From contig NZ_BCTJ01000001.1 in NCBI RefSeq assembly GCF_001571225.1, positions 186,001 to 250,000 of the forward strand: a stretch of DNA of 64,000 bases, in the 5' to 3' direction. Positions 41,119 through 50,288 of the stretch are shown here, one piece after another (within the stretch, counting starts at the first letter, position 1; every line of letters begins with the position of its first letter). The notes under the pieces are model-generated. The model saw only the letters and a program-made list of their open reading frames with translations, was not told where the DNA came from and did not search any database. The position numbers and the translations under genes were made by a program. Source of the stretch: Hydrogenophaga palleronii NBRC 102513 (GTDB lineage Bacteria; Pseudomonadota; Gammaproteobacteria; Burkholderiales; Burkholderiaceae_C).

Positions 41119-42849
41119 ATGAAGATCAAGACATCGGTGTACACGGCCCTGTGTGCGGGCGCGCTCGGCATGCTGCTGGCCGCCTGTGGTGGTGGTGGCG
41201 ACAAAACGCCCGAGGTACCGGCGCCCGAAGTGCGCCAGACCAGCCTGGGCACGGTGACGGGCCGCAACGACGCTGCCAGCAACGGCACCTACGCCTGGAA
41301 AGGCATTCCCTATGCCCAGCCGCCCGTGGCCGCGCTGCGCTGGAAAGCGCCGCAGGCGCCGGCCAGCTGGACCGGCAGCCGCGACGCCACCCGCTTCGGC
41401 AACGCCTGCTTGCAGAACGGCCGCCTGTATGGGCCTGGCAGCAACAACCGCTACGACACCACCATCGGCACCACGCTGGGCACGCCGGTGGGCCACGAGG
41501 ACTGCCTCACGCTCAACGTCTGGCGCCCGGCCAACGACACCACCGGCCTGCCGGTGATTGTGTTCGTGCACGGCGGCAGCAACATCACCGGCTACACCGC
41601 CGACCCGCTGTACGACGGCGCGGCCCTGGCGCGCAGCGCCAACGCGGTGGTGGTGACCATGAACTACCGCCTCGGCGTGCTGGGGTTCCTCAACCTGCCG
41701 CCGCTCAAGACCGGCCTGGATGCGCTGGAAGATTCGGGCAATTTCGCCTTGCTCGACATCGTGCAGGCGCTGAAGTTCGTGCAGCAGAACATGGGCAGCT
41801 TCGGCGGCAACAAGGACAACGTGACGCTGATGGGCCACTCGGCCGGCGCCACCAACATCTGGGCCTTGATGGCCTCGCCCAGCGCCGCCGGGCTGTTCCA
41901 CAAGATCGTGCCGCTGTCGGGCGGCATCTCGCTGGCGAGCAACCTGCCGGCGAACACCATCCCCTCGCTGACCCCGGCCACGACAGCGCAGGGCAATGGC
42001 CTGCTGGCCGGGCTGGTGATCGCGGCCGGGCTGGCCACCGACGACGCGGGCGTGCAGGCCTGGCTCGCCACCCAGTCCACGGCACAGGTGGCGGCCTTTC
42101 TGCGTGCGCAGAGCGGCAACGAGGTGCTGCGCACCGTGCTCGCCCGCACGCTGGGCGGCTCGGGCCCGATCCCGGATGGCACGGTGCTGCCGCTGGACCC
42201 GATTGCGGCCTTCAGCGCCGGCCACTACAACAAGGTGCCCGTGCTCGCCGGCACGACGCTGGAAGAGGGCAAGCTGTTCCCGGGTTTCCTGCCCTTGCTG
42301 GGCGCGGCATTCCCGCCGGGCTTCACGGTCAACGACGCCCAGCTGTTCACGCTGCTGCATGACTTCAACCCCGATGCGCCGACCACGCTGACCGAGGGCG
42401 ACATCCTGAACCCGGCCTACGTGCCGTCCACCACCCCGGGCACGGGCTGGACCGCGTTGACCGGCGTGCTCACCAACGCCTCGTTCACCGTCGGCCGCGA
42501 CAACGTGCTCAACGCCCTGCGCACGCAGCAGAGCGACATCTGGTACTACCGCTTCGACTGGGCGCAGAACCCCGCGCCCTGGAACACGGTGTACGGCGCG
42601 GCGCACGGCTTCGACCTGCCGTTCGTGTTCGGCAACTTCGGCCCCTCGCTGCTGGCCAACGCCATCGGCAGCGGCGCCAACCGCCCGGGCCGCGAGGCCT
42701 TGGCGGGCCACATGATGGCCTCGCTGGCCAGCTTTGCGCGCACCGGCAACCCCAACCACACCGCGCTGGGCACCACCTGGCCGGCCTGGCCCGGTCAGCT
42801 GCACTTCAACGGCTCGCTCACGCAGGCCCAGATCAGCACGGCACCGTGA
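41119..42849 (+). CDS. Type-B carboxylesterase, lipoprotein
   Basis: 576-aa secreted esterase of the cholinesterase/type-B group. The N-terminal signal ends at lipobox LAAC followed by GGGGD, so it is anchored to the envelope. The oxyanion hole is FVHGGSN, the nucleophile S241 is in GHSAGAT, and the candidate catalytic histidine is H496 in AAHGFDLPF. GGAG 8 nt before the ATG at 41119 sets the start. Probably regulated by the divergent AraC-type protein. The acid it releases could feed the downstream CoA ligase, but this is inference. Confidence 0.9.
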   Translation: MKIKTSVYTALCAGALGMLLAACGGGGDKTPEVPAPEVRQTSLGTVTGRNDAASNGTYAWKGIPYAQPPVAALRWKAPQAPASWTGSRDATRFGNACLQNGRLYGPGSNNRYDTTIGTTLGTPVGHEDCLTLNVWRPANDTTGLPVIVFVHGGSNITGYTADPLYDGAALARSANAVVVTMNYRLGVLGFLNLPPLKTGLDALEDSGNFALLDIVQALKFVQQNMGSFGGNKDNVTLMGHSAGATNIWALMASPSAAGLFHKIVPLSGGISLASNLPANTIPSLTPATTAQGNGLLAGLVIAAGLATDDAGVQAWLATQSTAQVAAFLRAQSGNEVLRTVLARTLGGSGPIPDGTVLPLDPIAAFSAGHYNKVPVLAGTTLEEGKLFPGFLPLLGAAFPPGFTVNDAQLFTLLHDFNPDAPTTLTEGDILNPAYVPSTTPGTGWTALTGVLTNASFTVGRDNVLNALRTQQSDIWYYRFDWAQNPAPWNTVYGAAHGFDLPFVFGNFGPSLLANAIGSGANRPGREALAGHMMASLASFARTGNPNHTALGTTWPAWPGQLHFNGSLTQAQISTAP

Positions 42850-42972
42850 AGGGGGCAGCTGTCACGCAACGGACACGGCGCCACGGATTACGTGGAACCT
42901 CGGGGTTTGCCCGCAAGCCAAGCGGCTACGATGACCTGCATCCGTAACCCCCTCACCGACAGGAGACATCCC

Positions 42973-44616
42973 ATGCTGGGCCAGATGCAGAGCCAACCCC
43001 TTTTGATTTCCTCACTGATCGTGCACGCCGAGCGGCACCACGCGAGCGGGGAAATCGTCTCCCGCCGTGTGGAGGGCGACATCCACCGCAGCACCTGGGG
43101 CCAGATCGCCAAACGTTCGCGTCAGGTGGCGCGTGCGATCGACGGCCTGGGCCTGGCGCAGGGCGACCGCGTGGCCACGCTGGCCTGGAACGGCTACCGC
43201 CACCTGGAGCTGTATTTCGGCGTCAGCGGCACCGGCCGCGTGCTGCACACGCTCAACCCGCGCCTGCACCCCGAGCAACTCGTCTGGATCGTCAACCACG
43301 CAGAAGACCGGGCCGTGTGTTTCGACATGACCTTCCTGCCGCTGGTGAAGGCCGTGGCCGCGAAGTGCCCGACGGTGAAGCACTGGATTGCCCTGTGCGA
43401 CGCCGACAAGCTGCCGGCCGACAGCGGCATTCCCGGCCTGCAGAGCTACGAAGCCTGGATGGGTTCGCAGCCCGACACCTACGAATGGCCGACCTTCGAC
43501 GAGAACTCCGCGTCGAGCATGTGCTACACGAGCGGCACCACGGGCAACCCCAAGGCCGCGCTGTACTCGCACCGCTCCACGCTGCTGCACGCGTTCGGCG
43601 CGGCGCTGCCCGATGCCATGTGCCTCTCGGCGCGCGACAGCGTGTTGCCGGTGGTGCCCATGTTCCACGTCAACGCCTGGGGCCTGCCGTATGCGGCAGC
43701 GGCCATCGGCTGCAAGCTGGTGTTCCCCGGCCCGGCGCTGGACGGCAAGTCGGTCTACGAACTGATCGAAGCCGAGCAGGTGACCATGGCCGCCGGCGTA
43801 CCCACCGTGTGGCAGATGCTGCTGGCCCACCTGCAGTCGAACAAGCTCAAGTTCAGCACGCTCAACCGCACCGTGATCGGCGGCTCGGCCTGCCCGCCGG
43901 CCATGATCAGCGCCTTCAACGACGACTACGGTGTCGAGGTGCTGCACGCCTGGGGCATGACCGAGATGTCGCCGCTGGGCACGGTCTGCACGCTGAAGAA
44001 CGCGCAGGTGGCGCTGCCGCCGGCCGAGAAGCTCGCGGTGCGCCTCAAGCAGGGCCGCGCCATCTTTGGCGCCGACATGAAGATCGTCAACGAAGCAGGC
44101 GACGAGCTGCCCTGGGACGGCAAGACCTATGGCGACCTGCTGGTGCGCGGCCCCTGGATCATCGCCAGCTACTTCAAGGGCGAGGGCGGTGACCCGCTGC
44201 ACTACGACGCACAAGGCAAGGGCTGGTTCCCCACCGGCGACGTGGCCACCATCGACGCCGACGGTTTCATGCAGATCACCGACCGCAGCAAGGACGTGAT
44301 CAAGTCCGGCGGCGAGTGGATCAGCTCGATCGACGTCGAGAACATCGCCATGGCGCACCCCTCGGTGGCGATGGCGGCCTGCGTCGGCATGAAGCACCCC
44401 AAGTGGGACGAACGCCCCATCGTGGTGGTGGTGAAGAAACCCGGCACCGAGCTCACGCGCGAGGAACTTCTGGCGTTCTACGAGAACAAGATTGCCAAGT
44501 GGCAGATCCCCGACGACGTGGTGTTCGTCGACGCGATCCCGCTCGGCGCCACCGGCAAGATGCAGAAGATGACCCTGCGCGAGCAACTCAAGGACTACGT
44601 GTTGCCGGGCGCGTGA
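42973..44616 (+). CDS. Medium/long-chain acyl-CoA ligase (DmdB-like AMP-forming synthetase)
   Basis: 547-aa ANL-superfamily enzyme that activates a carboxylic acid with ATP and CoA. The P-loop is YTSGTTGNPKA (from T186); other motifs are HAWGMTEMSPLG (adenine pocket), GWFPTGDVA and DRSKDVIKSGGEWISS; the catalytic lysine is K529 in GATGKMQ. AGGAGA lies 7 nt before the ATG. The sequence type fits both fatty-acid and 3-methylthiopropionate CoA ligases. It directly precedes the Liv-type importer genes, suggesting that it acts on the imported acid. Confidence 0.9.
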   Translation: MLGQMQSQPLLISSLIVHAERHHASGEIVSRRVEGDIHRSTWGQIAKRSRQVARAIDGLGLAQGDRVATLAWNGYRHLELYFGVSGTGRVLHTLNPRLHPEQLVWIVNHAEDRAVCFDMTFLPLVKAVAAKCPTVKHWIALCDADKLPADSGIPGLQSYEAWMGSQPDTYEWPTFDENSASSMCYTSGTTGNPKAALYSHRSTLLHAFGAALPDAMCLSARDSVLPVVPMFHVNAWGLPYAAAAIGCKLVFPGPALDGKSVYELIEAEQVTMAAGVPTVWQMLLAHLQSNKLKFSTLNRTVIGGSACPPAMISAFNDDYGVEVLHAWGMTEMSPLGTVCTLKNAQVALPPAEKLAVRLKQGRAIFGADMKIVNEAGDELPWDGKTYGDLLVRGPWIIASYFKGEGGDPLHYDAQGKGWFPTGDVATIDADGFMQITDRSKDVIKSGGEWISSIDVENIAMAHPSVAMAACVGMKHPKWDERPIVVVVKKPGTELTREELLAFYENKIAKWQIPDDVVFVDAIPLGATGKMQKMTLREQLKDYVLPGA

Positions 44617-44639
44617 GGGCGCGGCCCGCGGCACTTCAC

Positions 44640-44660
44640 CAGGCGGCGTTTTGTCGCCTG
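44640..44660 (+). terminator. Hairpin after the acyl-CoA ligase gene
   Basis: CAGGCG / CGCCTG, extendable to 8 pairs with a G-U pair, loop GTTTT, 24 nt after the ligase stop. No T run follows, so it is a weak terminator or attenuator candidate before the importer operon. Confidence 0.35.
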
Positions 44661-44760
44661 CGTGATAGATGCCCGGGCAATCCCCTACGCTGCACTGCAC
44701 CCGATGCCCTTACCCTGCGTTCATCGATTCCCGACACCTCAAACAGAAGGAGACAAAGAA

Positions 44761-45996
44761 ATGAAATGGACCGTGAAAATGATTGCTGGCGCCGCCATGG
44801 TGGTGGCCGCAGGTGCTTCATTTGCCCAGGCGGGTGAAACCGTCAAGATGGTGCGGATCGACCCGCTGACCGGCCTTCTCGGTCCCGTGGGTGTGAGCCA
44901 GAACAAGGGCTACCAGTTCTTTGCCGAGAAGTTCAGCGGCAAGGGCAACCCGGCCGGGGTGAAGTTCGAAGTGGTCGCGGTCGACAACAAACTCAGCCCG
45001 GCCGAAAGCCTGAACGCGCTGAAGGCCGCCATCGACCAGGGCGTGCGTTACATCATCCAGGGCAACGGTTCGTCCGTGGCGCTGGCGCTGGCCGATGCGG
45101 TGGAAAAGCACAACGCCCGCAACCCCGGCAAGGAAGTGCTGTACCTCAACGACTCCGCGGTCGACCCCGACCTGACCAACAGCAAGTGCAGCTACTGGCA
45201 CTTCCGTTTTGATGCCGACACCTCGATGAAGATGGAGGCCATGGCCAGCTACATCGCGACCCAACCCGACATCAAGAAGGTCTACTTCCTGAACCAGAAC
45301 TACTCGCACGGCCACCAGGTGGTGAAGTACGGCAAGGAGTCCCTGGGCCGCAAGCGCCCCGACATCCAGTTCGTGGGTGAAGACCTGACCCCGCTGGCCC
45401 AGACGCGCGACTTCGCGCCCTACATCGCGAAGATCAAGGCCTCCGGCGCCGACACCGTGATCACCGGCAACTGGGGTTCCGACCTCTCGCTGATGATCAA
45501 GGCCGCGAACGAGAACGGCTACAACGGCAAGTTCTTCACCTACTACGCGGGCGTCACCGGCACGCCGGCCGCACTGGGCTCCAACGGCGCAGGCCGCGTC
45601 TACCAGATTGCCTACAACCACTACAACATGGGTGGGCAGATGGACAAGTGGATGCAGGAGTTCAACCAGAAGTACAACGACGACTTCTACACCGGCGCCA
45701 CCATCCGCATCTTCGAATTCCTGGGCGCGGCCATGGCCAAGGCCAAGTCGACCGACCCGGTGAAGGTGGCAGCGGCCCTGGAAGGCCTGACCGTCAAGAG
45801 CTTCAACGGCGAAGTGCAGATGCGCAAGAACGACCACCAGCTGCAGCAGCCGCTGTACATGTCGGTCTGGCAGAAGGCCGACGCCAAGTACCCCTACAGC
45901 CCGGAAAAAACCGGCATGACGCTGGCACCGGTGGCGGAGTACCCGAACTACGTGTCGAGCACGCCGACCAGCTGCCAGATGAAGCGGCCGGGGTAA
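44761..45996 (+). CDS. Branched-chain-amino-acid-type ABC transporter, substrate-binding protein
   Basis: 411-aa periplasmic binding protein with a cleavable signal ending AGASFAQA. Type-I binding-protein fold: VRIDPLTGLLGPVGVSQNKGYQFFAEKF at the start of lobe 1, YIIQGNGSSVALALADAV, then the YFLNQNYSHGHQVV and DTVITGNWGSDLSLMIKAA segments. The family handles amino acids but also many organic and aromatic acids. AAGGAGA provides a strong ribosome site. First gene of the importer set; a structured repeat and a separate hairpin lie between it and the permease genes. Confidence 0.9.
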   Translation: MKWTVKMIAGAAMVVAAGASFAQAGETVKMVRIDPLTGLLGPVGVSQNKGYQFFAEKFSGKGNPAGVKFEVVAVDNKLSPAESLNALKAAIDQGVRYIIQGNGSSVALALADAVEKHNARNPGKEVLYLNDSAVDPDLTNSKCSYWHFRFDADTSMKMEAMASYIATQPDIKKVYFLNQNYSHGHQVVKYGKESLGRKRPDIQFVGEDLTPLAQTRDFAPYIAKIKASGADTVITGNWGSDLSLMIKAANENGYNGKFFTYYAGVTGTPAALGSNGAGRVYQIAYNHYNMGGQMDKWMQEFNQKYNDDFYTGATIRIFEFLGAAMAKAKSTDPVKVAAALEGLTVKSFNGEVQMRKNDHQLQQPLYMSVWQKADAKYPYSPEKTGMTLAPVAEYPNYVSSTPTSCQMKRPG

Positions 45997-46002
45997 CAAG
46001 AG

Positions 46003-46083
46003 CACCCCCGCCGCGCTGCGCGCGACCCCCTCCAGGGGGCGGCACTGGCGGCCCGGCTAAGCCGGTTCCGCGGTGCCTCTGGA
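46003..46083 (+). repeat. Structured 3' intergenic repeat, copy 3 (after the binding-protein gene)
   Basis: Starts 7 nt after the stop. CACCCCCGCCGCGCTGCG is followed by CCCCCT/AGGGGG (46026-46039) and the nested stem GGCAC (46041-46045) with GTGCC (46073-46077), CGG with CCG, and CCGGC-TAA-GCCGG (46053-46065). It ends TCTGGA. Confidence 0.8.
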
Positions 46084-46132
46084 AGGGGACACGTCGCGCC
46101 GGCTGCTGACACTTCTTTGGATGTGTCACCTC

Positions 46133-46165
46133 AAGAGCCCGATCGGGTTGCCGTATCGGGCTCTT
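46133..46165 (+). terminator. 11-bp hairpin between binding protein and permease genes
   Basis: Perfect inverted repeat AAGAGCCCGAT / ATCGGGCTCTT with an 11-nt loop, 31 nt before the livH start. It may be a partial terminator or mRNA-stabilising stem that keeps the binding protein more abundant than the permeases, as in many ABC operons. Confidence 0.6.
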
Positions 46166-46196
46166 CTATATTCCGCGATGAGAAAGGTCTGAGGGA

Positions 46197-47231
46197 ATGG
46201 AGTTTTTCATCATCTCGATGCTGAACGGCTTGAGCTACGGGCTCCTGCTGTTCATGCTGAGTTCGGGTCTCACGCTGATCTTCAGCATGATGGGCGTGCT
46301 CAATTTCGCGCACGCCAGCTTCTACATGCTGGGGGCCTACATCGGCTACAGCGTGGCGCAGTTCGTCGGCTTCTGGCCGGCGCTGGTCATCGCCCCCATC
46401 CTGGTCGGCCTGCTGGGTGCCGGTTTCGAGCGCCAATGCCTGCGCAAGGTGCACAAGTACGGCCACGTGCCCGAGCTGCTGGTGACCTTCGGCCTGTCCT
46501 ACGTGATCGTCGAGGTGGTGCAGCTGATCTGGGGCCGCATCGCGGTTGAGTTCCGCCCGCCCGAAGAGCTGCGTGGTCCGGTCTTCACTCTCATCAACCA
46601 CGCCACCGAAGGCCTGCGGCTGGTCTGGGGCGCGGCCACGCCCGAGATGTGCAGTGCCGCCGACGCCGCCGTGCGCGTGGTCTGCTCGCCGTTCCCCGCC
46701 ACGCGCGGCTTCATGATGCTGGTGGCGGTGGTGATGCTGGCCTCGGTCTGGCTGTTGCTCACGCGCACCCGCATCGGCCTGGTGATCCAGGCCGCGCTGA
46801 CCCACCCGGACGCGGTGGAGTCGCTCGGCCACAACGTGCCCCGCGTCTTCATGCTGGTGTTCGGTGCCGGCTCCGCGCTGGCCGGCCTCGCCGGTGTGAT
46901 TGGCGGCAGCACCTTCCTCACCGAGCCGGCCATGGCCGCCACGGTGGGCTCGGTGATCTTCGTGGTGGTGGTGGTCGGTGGCATGGGCTCGCTCTCGGGC
47001 GCCTTCGTCGCCTCCATCCTCATCGGCGTCATCCAGACCTTCGCCGTGGCCTTCGAGTACTCGCTGGCGACGCTGGCGCAGCAACTCGGCGTGCCCCTGT
47101 CCGACGCCGTGGCCAACAACTCGTACGTCAAACTCACGCTGTCGCAGGTGGCGCCGATCCTGCCGTACCTGTTCCTGGTGCTGATCCTGATCTTCCGGCC
47201 GCGCGGCCTTCTGGGCAAGCGGGAGACCTGA
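46197..47231 (+). CDS. livH: ABC transporter permease, LivH type
   Basis: 344-aa inner-membrane permease with about eight hydrophobic segments. LivH features are LNGLSYGLLLFMLSSGLTLIFSMMGVLNFAHASFYMLGAY at the N-terminus and VVVVGGMGSLSGAFVASILIG near the C-terminus. It has a longer central loop (about residues 118-165, with two cysteines) than most LivH proteins. It forms a heterodimer with LivM. A 3-bp gap separates it from livM. Confidence 0.93.
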   Translation: MEFFIISMLNGLSYGLLLFMLSSGLTLIFSMMGVLNFAHASFYMLGAYIGYSVAQFVGFWPALVIAPILVGLLGAGFERQCLRKVHKYGHVPELLVTFGLSYVIVEVVQLIWGRIAVEFRPPEELRGPVFTLINHATEGLRLVWGAATPEMCSAADAAVRVVCSPFPATRGFMMLVAVVMLASVWLLLTRTRIGLVIQAALTHPDAVESLGHNVPRVFMLVFGAGSALAGLAGVIGGSTFLTEPAMAATVGSVIFVVVVVGGMGSLSGAFVASILIGVIQTFAVAFEYSLATLAQQLGVPLSDAVANNSYVKLTLSQVAPILPYLFLVLILIFRPRGLLGKRET

Positions 47232-47234
47232 ACG

Positions 47235-48527
47235 ATGAGCGCACAACACTACAGTTTCAAACCGCTCAACGTCGGCCGCTGGCTGACCTGGGGCCTGTTC
47301 GCGCTGCTGCTGATCGTGGCGCCGAAGATGTTCACCAGCGGGCTGGCCATGACGGTGCTGTCCCAGATGGGCATCGCCATCATCGCCTGCCTGTCCTACA
47401 ACATCCTGCTGGGGCAGGGCGGCATGCTCAGCTTCGGCCACGCGGTCTACACCGGCCTGGGTTCGTTCATGGCGATCCATGCGCTCAACCGCGTCACCGA
47501 GGGTGTGCTGAGCCTGCCGGTGTCGCTGGTGCCCATCGCCGGTGGCCTGGCGGGTGTGTTCTTCGCCGTGCTGTTCGGTTATGTGACGACACGCAAGGCG
47601 GGCACCACCTTCGCCATGATCACGTTGGGCCTGGGCGAGCTGGTGTTCGCGCTCTCGCTGATGATCCCCGAGTTCTTCGGCGGCGAGGGCGGGGTGTCGG
47701 GTGACCGCATGACGGGCGAGCCCTTCATGGGCATCACCTACGGGCCCCAGGTGCAGGTGTATTACCTCATCGCGGTCTACACCTTCGTCTCGGTGGCGTT
47801 GATGTTCGCGTTCACGCGCACGCCGCTGGGCCGCATGCTCAACGCGGTGCGCGACAACCCCGAGCGGGTGGAGTTCGTGGGTTACGACACGCAGAAGGTG
47901 CGCTACTTCTCGTTCATCATCGCCGGCTTCTTCGCCGGCATCTCGGGCGGCCTGGGCGCGATCAGCTTCGAGATCGTGACCGCTGAGGTGGTGGGCGCGG
48001 CGCGCTCCGGCGCTTACCTGCTGTTCACCTTCCTGGGTGGTGCCACCTTCTTCTTCGGCCCGATCATCGGCGGCATCCTGATGGTGCTGGCCTTCGTGCT
48101 GCTGTCGGAGTTCACCAAGGCCTGGCTGCTGTATCTCGGGCTCATCTTCCTGTTCATGGTGATGTACGCGCCCGGCGGCATCGCCAGCCTGATCATGATG
48201 AACCTGCGCGTGGCCGCCTTCGGCAAGCTGCGCGGCCTCTGGGTGAGTTACCTCGCGCTCGCAGGCACGGCGCTGGTGATGCTGGGCGGCGCGGCGGCCA
48301 TGATCGAAATGATCTACCACCTGCAGCTCAACACCACGTTGGGTTCCGAACTGCGTTTCCTGGGTGTGCCGCTGGACGCCAAGGGCCTGGACAGCTGGTT
48401 CGGCGCCGGCCTGGTCACGCTCACCGGCCTGGGTCTGTTCGAGATCACGCGCCGCCGCTTCCTGAAGGAGTGGGGCGAGATCCAGGAGTACATCGAGAAA
48501 GAAATCAAGCGGAGGGAAAGCCTGTGA
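47235..48527 (+). CDS. livM: ABC transporter permease, LivM type
   Basis: 430-aa inner-membrane permease. Typical segments are SQMGIAIIACLSYNILLGQGGMLSFGHAVYTGLGSF, TTFAMITLGLGELVFALSLMIPEFFGGEGGVSGDR, and FTRTPLGRMLNAVRDNPERVEFVGYDT (coupling helix region). About 100 residues are added at the C-terminus with an extra hydrophobic segment and an amphipathic end, longer than enteric LivM relatives outside this region. The stop overlaps the livG GTG start (GTGA). Confidence 0.92.
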   Translation: MSAQHYSFKPLNVGRWLTWGLFALLLIVAPKMFTSGLAMTVLSQMGIAIIACLSYNILLGQGGMLSFGHAVYTGLGSFMAIHALNRVTEGVLSLPVSLVPIAGGLAGVFFAVLFGYVTTRKAGTTFAMITLGLGELVFALSLMIPEFFGGEGGVSGDRMTGEPFMGITYGPQVQVYYLIAVYTFVSVALMFAFTRTPLGRMLNAVRDNPERVEFVGYDTQKVRYFSFIIAGFFAGISGGLGAISFEIVTAEVVGAARSGAYLLFTFLGGATFFFGPIIGGILMVLAFVLLSEFTKAWLLYLGLIFLFMVMYAPGGIASLIMMNLRVAAFGKLRGLWVSYLALAGTALVMLGGAAAMIEMIYHLQLNTTLGSELRFLGVPLDAKGLDSWFGAGLVTLTGLGLFEITRRRFLKEWGEIQEYIEKEIKRRESL

Positions 48528-49309
48528 GCACGGCACCATCGACCTATGCGCTGGAGCTCAAAGACCTGCGCAAGAGCTTCGGCAAGACCGAAATCATCCG
48601 CGGCGTGAACCTGGCCGTGAACGCCGGCGAGCGCGTCGGCATCATCGGCCCCAACGGGGCCGGCAAGTCCACGCTGTTCAACCTGATCAGCGGCCGCTTC
48701 GCGCCCAGCAGCGGCGAGGTGCTGCTCAACGGCCAGCGCATCGACGGCAAGAAGCCGTTCGAGATCAACCGCGCCGGCCTCTCGCGCAGCTTCCAGATCA
48801 CCAACATCTTTCCCAAGCTGAGCGTGTTCGAGAACCTGCGCTGCGGCGTGCTCTGGAGCCTGGGCTACAAGTACAGCTTCCTCAAGTTCCTGGCCAACCT
48901 GCACGACGCCAACGAACGCGCCGAGCAGCTCATGGAGATGATCAAGCTCGACCGCAAGCGCGACGTGCTGGCCATGAACCTCACCTACGCCGAGCAGCGC
49001 GCGCTGGAGATCGGCATCACCATCGCCGGTGGCGCCAACGTGATCCTGCTCGACGAACCCACCGCCGGCATGAGCAAGAGCGAGACAGCCCGTTTCATTG
49101 CGCTCATCAAGGAAGTGACCGTGGGCAAGACCCTGCTGACGGTGGAGCACGACATGGGCGTGGTGTTCGGCCTGGCCGACCGCATTGCCGTGGTGGTCTA
49201 TGGCGAGGTGCTGGCCTTCGACACCCCCGCGGCCGTGCGGGCCAACGCACGCGTGCAGGAGGCCTACCTGGGCTCGCACGTGGCCGACACCCAGGGAGCG
49301 GCAGCATGA
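48524..49309 (+). CDS. livG: ABC transporter ATP-binding protein, LivG type
   Basis: 261-aa ATPase. Walker A is GPNGAGKST, the signature region is LTYAEQRALEIG (the LivG variant of LSGGQ), Walker B is VILLDEPTAGMS and the switch histidine is in TVEHDMGVVF. The start is GTG at 48524, overlapping the livM stop by 4 bp, with GGAGGGAAAG just upstream. Confidence 0.93.
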   Translation: MSTAPSTYALELKDLRKSFGKTEIIRGVNLAVNAGERVGIIGPNGAGKSTLFNLISGRFAPSSGEVLLNGQRIDGKKPFEINRAGLSRSFQITNIFPKLSVFENLRCGVLWSLGYKYSFLKFLANLHDANERAEQLMEMIKLDRKRDVLAMNLTYAEQRALEIGITIAGGANVILLDEPTAGMSKSETARFIALIKEVTVGKTLLTVEHDMGVVFGLADRIAVVVYGEVLAFDTPAAVRANARVQEAYLGSHVADTQGAAA

Positions 49310-49349
49310 GCCATCCCCACGAGAGGGCACGGCCCTGCGGAGTACCGAC

Positions 49350-50045
49350 ATGCTGAAAATCGAGAACCTTCACGCCTACTACGGCAAGAGCCACGTGCTG
49401 CACGGGGTCAGTTTCGACGTGCAGCCGGGCGAGATCGTCGCGCTGCTGGGCCGCAACGGCTCGGGCCGCTCCACCACCGCCAAGGCGGTGATGGGCCTGG
49501 TGGACTGCGAAGGCAGCATCCACTGGAAGGACCAGCAGATCCTGGGCCGCAAAGCCTACGAGGTGGCCCACCTGGGCCTGGGCTACGTACCCGAAAGCCG
49601 TGACGTCTTCCCCACACTCACCGTGCAGCAGAACCTGATGCTGGGCCAGAAGGGCAAAGGGAAGGGCTCGCGCTGGAGCTTCGAAGACATGTACAACATG
49701 TTTCCGCGCCTGCGCGAACGCCAGCACACCGAAGCCGGCGTGCTCTCGGGCGGCGAGCAGCAGATGCTCACGCTGTGCCGCACCCTGATGGGCGACCCCG
49801 ACCTGATCATCATCGACGAACCCACCGAAGGCCTGGCGCCGAAGATCGTCGAGCTGGTCGGCGAGTACCTGCAGACCCTCAAGTCGCGCGGCGTCTCGGT
49901 GCTGCTGATCGAACAGAAGCTGACGATTGCCATGGCGATCTCCGACCGGGCGCTGGTGATGGGCCACGGCAGCATCGTGTTCCAGGGCACGCCGGAGAGC
50001 CTGCGCGCCGATCCTTACACGCGCAAGGAGTGGCTGGAGGTTTAG
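49350..50045 (+). CDS. livF: ABC transporter ATP-binding protein, LivF type
   Basis: 231-aa ATPase partner of LivG. Walker B LIIIDEPTEGLAP and signature LSGGEQQ are normal, but Walker A reads GRNGSGRST, with Arg (R40) at the position of the invariant lysine. A LivF-type end (LIEQKLTIAMAISDRALVMGHG) follows. The ATG at 49350 (MLKIENLHAYYGKSHVLHG) is chosen; it lies 40 bp after livG. A structured repeat follows the stop. Confidence 0.92.
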   Translation: MLKIENLHAYYGKSHVLHGVSFDVQPGEIVALLGRNGSGRSTTAKAVMGLVDCEGSIHWKDQQILGRKAYEVAHLGLGYVPESRDVFPTLTVQQNLMLGQKGKGKGSRWSFEDMYNMFPRLRERQHTEAGVLSGGEQQMLTLCRTLMGDPDLIIIDEPTEGLAPKIVELVGEYLQTLKSRGVSVLLIEQKLTIAMAISDRALVMGHGSIVFQGTPESLRADPYTRKEWLEV

Positions 50046-50052
50046 ATGGGTT

Positions 50053-50133
50053 CCCCCCGCGCCGCCTTCGGCGTCACCGCCCCAGGGGGCGATGCCCGTG
50101 GGCCGGCGCAGCCGGACCCTCGGCATCTCTGGA
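50053..50133 (+). repeat. Structured 3' intergenic repeat, copy 4 (after livF)
   Basis: Starts 7 nt after the livF stop: CCCCCCGCGCCGCCTTCGGCG (first hairpin), GCCCC-A-GGGGGC, then outer stem GATGCC (50091-50096) with GGCATC (50122-50127) and inner CCGGC-GCA-GCCGG (50103-50115). The outer stem differs from other copies by paired changes. The rest of the gap to 50259 shows nothing further. Confidence 0.8.
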
Positions 50134-50259
50134 CGCAGGCACGGGCGCCTGGTCATGCCTCTGCGTTGCGCGGGTCGACGGTCCGTCTGGCCCGCGCCTT
50201 CACCGTCCTGTCACGCACCTCGCCCAGGCAGGCAGAGACAAGCCGGCGACACCCGGCCC

Positions 50260-50287
50260 TTGCGGCGCTGCACAATCTTCCTAGAAT
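50260..50287 (+). promoter_or_regulatory. Promoter of the beta-oxidation operon
   Basis: TTGCGG (50260-50265), 16-nt spacer, TAGAAT (50282-50287): four of six and five of six matches to sigma70 hexamers. Transcription would start at about 50294, inside the palindrome described in the next entry, and run about 75 nt to the first gene. Confidence 0.6.
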
Positions 50288-50288
50288 C

